6,274 bases of DNA from Mycobacterium sp. (lineage in GTDB: Bacteria > Actinomycetota > Actinomycetes > Mycobacteriales > Mycobacteriaceae), in contig JAHBAP020000396.1 in NCBI GenBank assembly GCA_018500005.2, positions 1 to 6,274 on the forward strand, written 5' to 3'. Positions 1 through 5,588 of this stretch are shown one piece after another. Within the stretch, counting starts at the first letter, position 1; each line of letters opens with the position of its first letter. A program made the translations under genes and the position numbers. Under the pieces are notes generated by a model. The model worked only from the letters and a program-made list of their open reading frames with translations. It did no database searches and was not told where the DNA came from.

Positions 1-698
1 CTGCCGGCCTTCGACTTGGCGCGCGCCTCGAAATAACGGCCGGCCAGCACGAACACGGTGACGCCGGCAGCGACCTCGAGGTAGATGGCGTCGCTACTCA
101 TCAGCGCCTGCCACACGCCGTGGGTCTCGCGCTGCGGGCGGGCCGCGAAGATCGTCGCCAGCGACCAGAGCGTCGCCGCAGTGATCCCGACCGAGATCAG
201 CGTCTCCATGGATGCGACACCGTGCCGGGCATTGCGCAGTGCGACCCGGTGGAAGGGCCAGGCGGCCCAGGTGACGATCGGCAACGCCAACCCGGTCAGT
301 AGCCACTGCCATCCGGTGAAGCGGGTGGCGGGCAGCACGGCGAACATCACCGACAGGTGCGACAGCGGCACGAACAGGACCGCCGCCACCGCCAGTCGGA
401 CCAGCAGTGAGCGCGCGGTGGCGTCATCGGGGTCGGGACGTTCGTCGCTGCCGGCCGTGCGGGTTTCGGCGTCGTAGCCCGCCCGCTGTACGACCTCGCA
501 CAAGTCCTCGCAGGAGACCTCATTGGGAGCGTCGATGGTGGCGACCCGCGTGGCGTAGTTCACCGAGGCGCGAACTCCGTCGAGTTTGTTGAGCCGGTTC
601 TCCACCCGGGCGGCGCAGGCGGCGCACGTCATACCGGACACCGCGAGTTCGACGCGTCGGACCGTCGGCGAAGCGGCGACGCCGGTGGTGGTGGTCAT
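1..698 (-). CDS. Copper P1B-type ATPase, CtpA/CtpB type, N-terminal part (cut by window edge)
   Basis: Reading the minus strand from the ATG at 698 gives 232 residues with no stop, leaving the window at its left edge. Residues about 14-80 form a heavy-metal-associated (HMA) domain with the metal site GMTCAAC at 22-28 (Cys25 and Cys28). Four hydrophobic segments follow at roughly 98-121, 130-150, 163-185 and 203-222, ending in [10 protein letters not shown], the usual run into the actuator domain. The phosphorylation and CPC motifs would lie outside the window. The text resembles mycobacterial CtpA and CtpB about equally, so I give no symbol. These are inner-membrane Cu(I) transporters driven by ATP. 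The start is supported by a strong ribosome site just upstream and by alignment with the family. The gene is divergent from sigC and has an ECF-type promoter motif, so I infer SigC control. Class is secure; CtpA versus CtpB is not. Confidence 0.93.
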   Translation of the reverse strand, partial: MTTTTGVAASPTVRRVELAVSGMTCAACAARVENRLNKLDGVRASVNYATRVATIDAPNEVSCEDLCEVVQRAGYDAETRTAGSDERPDPDDATARSLLVRLAVAAVLFVPLSHLSVMFAVLPATRFTGWQWLLTGLALPIVTWAAWPFHRVALRNARHGVASMETLISVGITAATLWSLATIFAARPQRETHGVWQALMSSDAIYLEVAAGVTVFVLAGRYFEARAKSKAG

Positions 699-700
699 CG

Positions 701-710
701 CCCTCCTCCC
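701..710 (-). promoter_or_regulatory. Ribosome binding site of the P-type ATPase gene
   Basis: On the minus strand GGGAGGAGGG lies two bases before the ATG at 698. It is the strongest Shine-Dalgarno sequence in the window and fixes the ATPase start. It contrasts with sigC and the PepSY gene, which have no convincing ribosome site. Confidence 0.8.
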
Positions 711-729
711 AGCACTACGTACGGTCATG

Positions 730-758
730 ACAGTCGGCATCACAGTCGGCTGCGACTG
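730..758. repeat. Direct repeats and hairpin over the ATPase -10 region
   Basis: ACAGTCGGC occurs at 730-738 and again at 742-750, a 12-base period. The second copy also forms an inverted repeat with CGACTG at 753-758 (CAGTCG-GCTG-CGACTG, 6-bp stem, 4-base loop). On the minus strand the second copy contains the predicted -10 element. Such a layout could be an operator, for instance for a metal sensor or the BlaI-type repressor, but I recognise no known operator here. Confidence 0.4.
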
Positions 759-770
759 CCGGAAAGTTCC
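743..770 (-). promoter_or_regulatory. Predicted ECF (SigC-type) promoter of the ATPase gene
   Basis: On the minus strand GGAAC (770-766) is followed after exactly 17 bases by CGACTG (748-743). GGAAC is a classical ECF -35 element. The same pair with the same spacing precedes the PepSY and BlaI-type genes on the plus strand. Transcription would start near 735, giving a leader of about 37 bases that carries the strong ribosome site. That SigC is the factor is inferred from its gene being next door; no start site has been measured. Confidence 0.6.
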
Positions 771-798
771 TGCGGTTAGGGCCAAAGTACCTTCAGAA

Positions 799-809
799 CC
801 CCGTCGGGG
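799..809. repeat. Perfect 11-bp palindrome upstream of sigC
   Basis: CCCCG-T-CGGGG is a perfect inverted repeat around a central base, in the sigC upstream region and about 40-48 bases before the chosen GTG start. It could be a regulator site or chance in GC-rich DNA. It does not match the longer mycobacterial CsoR operator as I recall it. Confidence 0.3.
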
Positions 810-832
810 ATCCATGGACGACGCTCATCGCC

Positions 833-838
833 TATGGT
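833..838 (+). promoter_or_regulatory. Possible housekeeping -10 element (TATGGT) of sigC
   Basis: TATGGT fits the loose mycobacterial SigA -10 pattern TANNNT. Its predicted start site, about 7-9 bases downstream, falls at or next to the GTG at 847, which would give a leaderless sigC message. No TTGACA-like -35 is visible, though -35 boxes are often poor in mycobacteria. This is a weak call. Confidence 0.25.
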
Positions 839-846
839 TGCTCTCC

Positions 847-1389
847 GTGACCGATGGGGATCCGCTCACCGAACTTGCGCTGGCCGCCGGGCGTGGTGAC
901 CGCGCGGCCCTCGACCAGTTCATCCGGGCGACCGAGCGGGATGTGTGGCGCACCGTCGCGTTCCTCGCCGATCCGGGTAGCGCAGATGACCTGACGCAGG
1001 AGACCTACCTGCGGGTGATCGGCGCGATCCCCCGCTTCGCGGGCCGGTCCTCGGCGCGGACGTGGCTGCTGTCGATCGCCCGACGCGTCGTCGTCGACCA
1101 GATCCGGCGCATCCAGGCCCGTCCCCGCACCACCTCCGCAGTGGATATCGAGAGCCTGCTCACCGCACGTCAGCCCACGGGGCGATTCGAGGATGTGGTC
1201 GAGGTTCGGCTTCTGCTCGACGGCCTGGACCCCGACCGGCGCGACGCCCTGATTCTCACTCAGGTATTAGGACTGTCCTATGACGAGGCCGCCGAAGTCT
1301 GTGGGTGTCCCCTGGGCACCATCCGCTCACGGGCGGCCCGGGCCCGCGACGATCTGATCGCCGCGCGGCGCGACGACCTCACCGGCTGA
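847..1389 (+). CDS. sigC: ECF RNA polymerase sigma factor SigC
   Basis: This 180-residue protein directs RNA polymerase to alternative promoters. Sigma region 2 spans about 25-88, with the [18 protein letters not shown] stretch at 47-64 and the -10-binding helix [16 protein letters not shown] at 67-82. Region 4 spans about 122-170, with its helix-turn-helix around [20 protein letters not shown] at 143-162. The text is very close to M. tuberculosis SigC (185 residues), including GCPxGTIRSR and the terminal DDLTG. I chose the GTG at 847 because its start lines up best with SigC. An in-frame ATG at 814 would add 11 residues ([11 protein letters not shown]) unlike SigC, with only a GGGGA placed too close as a ribosome site. 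No anti-sigma gene is adjacent, which fits what is known of SigC. In M. tuberculosis SigC is linked to copper acquisition and to ctpB and the nrp operon. Identity is solid; the start is moderately sure. Confidence 0.93.
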   Translation: MTDGDPLTELALAAGRGDRAALDQFIRATERDVWRTVAFLADPGSADDLTQETYLRVIGAIPRFAGRSSARTWLLSIARRVVVDQIRRIQARPRTTSAVDIESLLTARQPTGRFEDVVEVRLLLDGLDPDRRDALILTQVLGLSYDEAAEVCGCPLGTIRSRAARARDDLIAARRDDLTG

Positions 1390-1396
1390 AATCCGC

Positions 1397-1426
1397 GGGA
1401 ACCAACCACCCTTCCGGAACGACTAA
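1397..1426 (+). promoter_or_regulatory. Predicted ECF (SigC-type) promoter of the PepSY-metallothionein pair
   Basis: GGGAACC (1397-1403) and CGACTAA (1420-1426) are separated by 16 bases, in the 43-base gap after sigC. Both elements and the spacing recur exactly before the BlaI-type gene. The predicted start site is near 1430-1433, at the GTG of the PepSY gene, so the transcript may be leaderless; no Shine-Dalgarno sequence is visible. That SigC reads it is an inference. Confidence 0.62.
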
Positions 1427-1432
1427 TGCTCC

Positions 1433-2971
1433 GTGGTCACTGTTGAGAGCGAACCGGTCGATCGCGACGAGCGGCGCGGCCAAGCCGCGATCCTGCGGCG
1501 GATCTGGCGCCTGCACTTCTGGATCGGGCTTTTCGCCGCCCCCACTCTGGTGGTGCTGGCCTGCACCGGGCTGATCATCCTCTACACCCAGCCGCTGGAC
1601 CTCTGGCTGAACCGCGACCTGAAGGTGGTCACACCGTCGGCGTCGAGCGTGACTCTGGATGCCCAGATCGCGACAGCCCGCCAGCACGTCGCCCCGGACA
1701 TGGTGCTGGATGCCGTCACCCCACCGGAATCACCGAACCGATCGACCCAGGTGGACTTCCTGCCGGCCGAGGAACCGGAGGTGGGTGAGCGCAACGTCAC
1801 CCAGGTTTTCGTCGATCCGTTCACCGGCAACTATCTGGGACAGCGCCACGAACTCGACGGTCTGGTCGGCTGGGCCAACCAGTTGCACCGGCTGTTCGGC
1901 AATGACGGCCCGACGCTGGCCCTGCCGTCGGTGGGGCATCTGATCGCCCCGTCGTCGTATCCCGAGGCCTCCATCCGGGTCGGGATCGGCAACCTGCTGA
2001 TCGAGATGGCGGCGGTATGGGTGCTGGTGCTGGCCGCAAGTGGCATCTACCTGTGGTGGCCGCGCGCGACCGAACGGGGCAAACCACGCCTGGCCATCCG
2101 GTGGAACAAGGGTGGCCGGATCCGCTGGCGTGACCTGCACGCCACCACGGGCATCCTGCTGTCGGTGGTACTGATCGGCTACATCGTCTCCGGATTGACC
2201 TGGTCGCGCTACTGGGGCGAAAACTGGCGGGCGGTGGCCTCGACGCTCACCCCGGCCACCGAGGTGGATGCCCCGTCCACGCCGGCCAAGGTAGGCGACT
2301 TCGATCGGCTGGGCCGCCGAATCGCCTGGGCCGACAAGGAAGATCCGGTCTATGCCTCGGCGGCTTCGGGCGCGGCCCCAAAGCCACTGAGCTTCGGCGA
2401 TATCGACCGGATCGCAAAAACCGAGAACATGCTCGCGGGTTACTCGATCGTGCCGCCATCGGACAGCACCGAGGACGGCATGACGAGCTACGGCAGCTAC
2501 ACCGTCGTCAATCACTGGCCACAAAAGCTCTCCGAACAGCGCACGCTGTACCTGGATCAGTTCAGCGGCCAGACGATCGCCAACGCCACCGCCGATCAGG
2601 ACGGCGCGCTGTCGCGGATCTCCAGTTGGGGCGTGGACATGCATATGGGCACCCAGTACGGCGTGCTCACCCGCATCCTGGCCACCGTGTTCTGCGTTGG
2701 TCTGCTCACCAGCATCGCCACCGCCACGGTGATGTGGTGGAAGCGGCGACCCGCGGGAAGCGCCGGTCTGCCCGGTCGGACCAGCGAGATCGCGAAGTCC
2801 CACACGCCGCGCGGCGCCGTGGTCGCCATCGGTCTCATCGCCACCGCGCTCGCGGTCATCTACCCCTCCTTCGGTGTGTCCCTGCTCGTGGTCCTGATCG
2901 CCGAGGCGCTCCTGGAGGCGCGCCGCAAACAGCCGTCGGACGCCGGCACTGTGTCAGAATCGACGCCATGA
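1433..2971 (+). CDS. PepSY-associated membrane protein (PiuB/FoxB-like), possible metal reductase
   Basis: This is a 512-residue integral membrane protein of the PepSY-TM type. Hydrophobic segments lie at about 29-51, 185-208, 238-258, 411-436 and 460-495 (the last probably two helices), with large extracytoplasmic parts between them. Conserved-looking histidines sit at the membrane edges: H28, H152 in NQLHRLFG, H236 in RDLHATTG, and H404 in DMHMG. Relatives such as FoxB are haem-binding inner-membrane ferric-siderophore reductases, so these histidines may bind haem. Between sigC and a metallothionein, a role in reducing or importing copper is a reasonable guess, not shown. The GTG at 1433 is the first start after an in-frame TAA at 1424 and has no ribosome site, consistent with leaderless translation. 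The stop overlaps the metallothionein start as ATGA, so the two are probably translationally coupled. Family is fairly sure; substrate unknown. Confidence 0.85.
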   Translation: MVTVESEPVDRDERRGQAAILRRIWRLHFWIGLFAAPTLVVLACTGLIILYTQPLDLWLNRDLKVVTPSASSVTLDAQIATARQHVAPDMVLDAVTPPESPNRSTQVDFLPAEEPEVGERNVTQVFVDPFTGNYLGQRHELDGLVGWANQLHRLFGNDGPTLALPSVGHLIAPSSYPEASIRVGIGNLLIEMAAVWVLVLAASGIYLWWPRATERGKPRLAIRWNKGGRIRWRDLHATTGILLSVVLIGYIVSGLTWSRYWGENWRAVASTLTPATEVDAPSTPAKVGDFDRLGRRIAWADKEDPVYASAASGAAPKPLSFGDIDRIAKTENMLAGYSIVPPSDSTEDGMTSYGSYTVVNHWPQKLSEQRTLYLDQFSGQTIANATADQDGALSRISSWGVDMHMGTQYGVLTRILATVFCVGLLTSIATATVMWWKRRPAGSAGLPGRTSEIAKSHTPRGAVVAIGLIATALAVIYPSFGVSLLVVLIAEALLEARRKQPSDAGTVSESTP

Positions 2972-3120
2972 CCACTGAGTGCACCAACCCGAACTGCACC
3001 TGCTCACCGTGTACCTGCGGGCCGGATTGCAGCTGCGGGAAACCGACCGGCGGATGCGACAACCCGAACTGCACGTGCGAGTCCTGCACCTGCGGGGCGG
3101 ACTGCAACTGCGGGTCCTGA
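2968..3120 (+). CDS. Metallothionein-like protein, 14 cysteines in 50 residues
   Basis: A 50-residue protein with cysteines at 5, 10, 12, 15, 17, 21, 23, 30, 35, 37, 40, 42, 46 and 48, mostly as CxC pairs, with no aromatic residue. This is the composition of a metallothionein, a cytoplasmic protein that holds d10 metals such as Cu(I), Zn(II) or Cd(II) through thiolate clusters. It consists of two 20-residue, seven-cysteine units (5-24 and 30-49) joined by KPTGG. It does not resemble mycobacterial MymT, which has fewer cysteines and a different layout. The ATG lies inside the ATGA that ends the PepSY gene, so expression is probably coupled to it and driven by the same promoter. Copper is the likeliest metal given the neighbours; that is inference. 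The real start is set by the overlap and by the cysteine repeat beginning at residue 5. Confidence 0.9.
   Translation: MTTECTNPNCTCSPCTCGPDCSCGKPTGGCDNPNCTCESCTCGADCNCGS
2980..3114 (+). repeat. Tandem duplication inside the metallothionein gene (75-base period)
   Basis: Units 2980-3039 and 3055-3114 align without gaps. By my count 48 of 60 bases and 15 of 20 residues are identical, and all seven cysteines are kept. The units are separated by a 15-base linker coding for KPTGG. The gene therefore probably arose by duplication of a seven-cysteine module. Confidence 0.85.
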
Positions 3121-3121
3121 C

Positions 3122-3142
3122 CGACCAGCCCGGGTCGTTTTT
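3122..3142 (+). terminator. Probable intrinsic terminator after the metallothionein gene
   Basis: One base after the metallothionein stop, CGACC (3122-3126) can pair with GGTCG (3133-3137) across a six-base loop, followed directly by five T residues (3138-3142). The stem is short, but a T run is rare in this GC-rich window. It would separate the PepSY-metallothionein transcript from the downstream repressor gene, which has its own promoter motif. Confidence 0.5.
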
Positions 3143-3151
3143 CGGCATCCC

Positions 3152-3181
3152 GGGAACCGGACGGCCTGCGAGCGCGACTAA
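3152..3181 (+). promoter_or_regulatory. Predicted ECF (SigC-type) promoter of the BlaI-type gene
   Basis: GGGAACC (3152-3158) and CGACTAA (3175-3181), 16 bases apart, match the PepSY promoter at all 14 positions and share GGAAC-N17-CGACT with the ATPase promoter. The transcript would start near 3188, leaving a leader of about 43 bases that includes GAGGAGA upstream of the ATG at 3231. Confidence 0.62.
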
Positions 3182-3230
3182 CTCGCTGAACGCCCCTCTC
3201 GTGGGCGACCGGCGAGGAGATCGAGCGGAT

Positions 3231-3605
3231 ATGGGTGCGGCGAGACGTCTGGGCAACCTGGAACGAGCCATCATGGACCAGTTATGGGACACCGGCGGGC
3301 CGCAGACGGTGCGGCAGGTTCACCAAGCCCTCTCGCCGCACCGCGACTTGGCATACAACACCGTGATGACCGTCCTGCAGCGCCTCTACCGCAAACGTCT
3401 GGTTGTCCAGATCCGCGATGACCGCGCCTACCGGTACGAGGCAAATCACGGCCGCGAGGAACTCGTGGCAGAACTCATGGTGGACGCGTTGGATCAAGCC
3501 ACCGGCCGGGGCGACCGACTCGCCGCCCTGATGCAGTTCGTCAAAAAGGTCGGCGCCGACGAGGCGGACGCACTCCGTCGGGCGTTGGCATACGGCGCCT
3601 GCTGA
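3231..3605 (+). CDS. BlaI/MecI/CopY-family transcriptional repressor
   Basis: A 124-residue winged-helix DNA-binding protein. Residues about 5-70 form the DNA-binding domain (RLGNLERAIMDQLW at 6-19, TVRQVHQAL at 26-34, probable recognition helix near 39-52). Residues about 75-119 form the dimerisation part (GADEADALRRAL at 108-119). It lines up without gaps, from its first residues, with M. tuberculosis BlaI as I recall it, which supports the ATG at 3231; an in-frame GTG at 3201 would add ten residues with no counterpart. A GAGGAGA ribosome site lies about 11 bases upstream. BlaI proteins repress their targets as dimers and are inactivated by BlaR1 cleavage; CopY relatives instead sense copper through a C-terminal CxC cluster. 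Here only one cysteine (C124, the last residue) is present and no blaR1 follows, so the signal is unknown. Its place in a probable copper module suggests metal-related control. Confidence 0.9.
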   Translation: MGAARRLGNLERAIMDQLWDTGGPQTVRQVHQALSPHRDLAYNTVMTVLQRLYRKRLVVQIRDDRAYRYEANHGREELVAELMVDALDQATGRGDRLAALMQFVKKVGADEADALRRALAYGAC

Positions 3606-5285
3606 TCAGTTGAGCGACGGAAGCTGGCCGGCCAGATAACGGTCGCGCGCCTTGAGGCGCTGAATCTTTCCGCTCGTCGTTCGCGGTATCGAGGTCTTGG
3701 GTACCAGCACGATGTCGTCGAGGGAGAACCCGAAAGTCTCGCGGACCCGGGCAGCCACCTGCGCCCGGATCTGGCCGCGCTGATCTGCGGCGGTGGAACC
3801 GGTCGCGACGACGGCGACGAGCGACTCCCGGCCCCGGCCGTCGTCGGGTGTGGAGAATACGACGGCCTGTCCCGGGCCTACCTGCGCCAGTTCTCCGATC
3901 GACCGTTCGACGTCGTAGGGCGGCATGTTGCGACCGCGCACGATGAGCATCTCTTTGCTCCTGCCGACGACGAAAAGCTCTCCGGAACAGATCAATCCGC
4001 GATCACCGGTGTCGTGCCAGCCGCCGGGCGGACCGAGGACCGAGCCGTCGGATGCAAGGTAGCCGGCCATCACCGACGGACCGCTGATCTGGATATCGCC
4101 GACCACGCCCTCGCCGAGTTGCGCGCCGTCGGGATCGACGAGGCGGACGCACATCCCGTCGATCGGCGGTCCGCACGACACCAGGGGGGTGTTCATGCCA
4201 TCGGCCTGCATGGTGCGGACGCGGCCGAAGTTTCCCGGGCCTTCCGGGGCCGGGTGCGACGCGATCGCGGTGGCCAGCACCGACTCGGCCATCCCGTACG
4301 AGGGAAGGAGCGCATCGGACCAAAGTCCGCACGGTGCAAAGCTTTCCGCGAAACCCCGAAGTGTCGCCGCGGCGATCGGCTCCGCCCCGACGTAGGCGTG
4401 CCGCAACTCGGACAGGTCGATATCGCTCGGCGGGTTTCCGCCCCGCGCCAGTGCGTCGGCGGCGGCCCGGTAGGCGAACGTGGGTCCGGCCGTGACGGTG
4501 GACCGGTGGTGGGTCATGTTCCGCATCCATGACAACGGGTCGCGAAGAAAGCCCAGTGGCGTCATCAGCCCGATCCGGCCGCCATAGATCAGGGCTCCGA
4601 GCACCTGAATGAACCCCATATCGTGGTACATCGGCAGCCAACTGAAGAGTCTGCCGGTGTTTCGGACGGTTGCCATCGCGTGGCTGACGGTGGCGATGTT
4701 GTGGGCGACGTTGCCATGCGTGAGCACGACCGCCTTGGGCGCCGACGTCGAACCCGAGGTGAGTTGAAGGTGATGGGTGTCCGAAGGTGTGGGGACCGGC
4801 AGGACCGGAATGGAGAGCGGCGCTATGCCCTCGAGATCCTCGTAGCGCACCGCTGCGGGGTGGGCCGCGGCGCTACGGTCGGGCGCCAGCACCACCGCGG
4901 GGGCGATGACGGCGACTGCGGCCCGAAGATGTTGCACACCAGCCGATTCCGGGCGCGAGGGGGCGGGCGGCGGCGCGACCGCACAGGGCACGGCGCCGAG
5001 CAACAGCACGGCGAGCACGGTCGCGAGGTATTCCTCGGTGTTGTCGGCCACCATGACGACCCGGTCGCCACGGGCCAGTCCGCGGGCTGTCAGCGCACCC
5101 GCACGACCAAGTACGCGCTCGGCCAGCGCGGCACCGGTCAACGCCCCGATGTGCCGGCGGCTGTCGTAGAAGTCGATCTGCGGCAGTCCATGCTCCAGCA
5201 GAGTCCGATAGTCGACCGCCTCGGTCCGCAGAGCGGGAGCGTGGAAATCGACGTGCTGCCTGACGTCTGGCGAGAAGATGCTCAC
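3606..5285 (-). CDS. Fatty-acyl-AMP ligase (FAAL, FadD32-like)
   Basis: A 559-residue ANL-superfamily enzyme that activates a fatty acid with ATP to acyl-adenylate, then normally hands it to an acyl carrier protein instead of CoA. Visible motifs are the phosphate loop TSGSTSAPK (176-184), SWLPMYHDMGF with the FAAL-style stretch after it, YGMAES (330-335), the hinge-region HDTGD (424-428), and the C-terminal catalytic lysine in TSGK (Lys540). The wording around HDMG, TPLGFLRDPLSW and TAGPTFAY resembles FadD32-type FAALs much more than CoA ligases or FadD10. It is somewhat shorter than most mycobacterial FAALs. The GTG start at 5285 lies in a GTGA overlap with the ACP stop and has GAGGG a few bases upstream, implying coupled translation and direct partnership with that ACP. 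It is the last gene of a right-to-left operon. Its fatty acid and final product cannot be read from the sequence. Confidence 0.9.
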   Translation of the reverse strand: MSIFSPDVRQHVDFHAPALRTEAVDYRTLLEHGLPQIDFYDSRRHIGALTGAALAERVLGRAGALTARGLARGDRVVMVADNTEEYLATVLAVLLLGAVPCAVAPPPAPSRPESAGVQHLRAAVAVIAPAVVLAPDRSAAAHPAAVRYEDLEGIAPLSIPVLPVPTPSDTHHLQLTSGSTSAPKAVVLTHGNVAHNIATVSHAMATVRNTGRLFSWLPMYHDMGFIQVLGALIYGGRIGLMTPLGFLRDPLSWMRNMTHHRSTVTAGPTFAYRAAADALARGGNPPSDIDLSELRHAYVGAEPIAAATLRGFAESFAPCGLWSDALLPSYGMAESVLATAIASHPAPEGPGNFGRVRTMQADGMNTPLVSCGPPIDGMCVRLVDPDGAQLGEGVVGDIQISGPSVMAGYLASDGSVLGPPGGWHDTGDRGLICSGELFVVGRSKEMLIVRGRNMPPYDVERSIGELAQVGPGQAVVFSTPDDGRGRESLVAVVATGSTAADQRGQIRAQVAARVRETFGFSLDDIVLVPKTSIPRTTSGKIQRLKARDRYLAGQLPSLN

Positions 5286-5578
5286 GGACCCTCGGCCCGA
5301 AGGGCTTTCGCGGCAATCCGCTGCCGGATGTAGTCGCAGACGTCGCCCACCGATTCGAAAGAGAACGCCGCCTCCTCCTCGATGTACACGCTGAAGGTGT
5401 CCTCGAGATCGTTCATCAGGGCCATCAGGACCGCGGAGTCCACCGGCAGGCTCAACATCGGGGTGTGTTCGTCGAGGGCCGGCAGATCCACCTGAGCGAG
5501 GTCCTCGGGCGGGAGCAGCCTGGCCAGCCCGTCGCGGATGGCCGCGACGACGTCTGCGGATTCGGGAACGATGGTCAT
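5282..5578 (-). CDS. Acyl carrier protein
   Basis: A 98-residue acidic protein with the fold signature of a phosphopantetheine carrier. The helix-2 motif PVDSAVLMAL holds the probable attachment serine, Ser48. A downstream acidic helix (NDLEDTFSVYIEE) and a last helix (VGDVCDYIRQRI) follow. The motif lacks the usual glycine before DS, but the serine and surroundings are intact. Its partner is presumably the FAAL whose start overlaps its stop by four bases. The ATG at 5578 is preceded by GAGGA seven bases upstream, partly inside the stop of the permease gene. The cargo is an activated fatty acid by inference; the receiving enzyme (a polyketide synthase, NRPS or acyltransferase) is not in the window. 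Confidence 0.85.
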   Translation of the reverse strand: MTIVPESADVVAAIRDGLARLLPPEDLAQVDLPALDEHTPMLSLPVDSAVLMALMNDLEDTFSVYIEEEAAFSFESVGDVCDYIRQRIAAKALRAEGP

Positions 5579-5588
5579 CGGAACGTCC

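Noticed and set aside
85..477. 130-residue open frame on the plus strand inside the ATPase gene
   Set aside because: The minus strand encodes the HMA domain and membrane helices; the plus frame is a shadow.
716..721. TACGTA palindrome between the ATPase promoter and its ribosome site
   Set aside because: Six bases are too few to call an operator; it lacks the TACA/TGTA pattern of CopY sites and I could not match it to a mycobacterial BlaI site.
586..846. Upstream extension of the sigC reading frame to 586
   Set aside because: The extension runs antisense through the ATPase start and the divergent promoter, has no SigC counterpart, and reflects lack of stops in GC-rich DNA.
806..863. GGGGATCC repeated at 806-813 and 856-863
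   Set aside because: Only eight bases, one copy inside the sigC coding region; probably chance.
1730..2803. 357-residue open frame on the minus strand inside the PepSY gene
   Set aside because: It is a low-complexity Gly/Arg/His-rich shadow with no domain; the plus-strand frame has clear membrane helices and family motifs.
2979..3230. Upstream extension of the BlaI-type frame to 2979
   Set aside because: It overlaps the cysteine-rich metallothionein in another frame, and the family alignment begins at 3231.
4623..5333. 236-residue open frame on the plus strand inside the FAAL gene
   Set aside because: Arg/Gly-rich shadow without motifs; the minus strand carries all ANL signatures.
3606..5578. 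Reading the FAAL and ACP as FadD10 and Rv0100 of an nrp-type chalkophore cluster
   Set aside because: The ligase resembles FadD32-type FAALs, not FadD10, and no isonitrile or NRPS gene is visible; kept only as a question in the findings.
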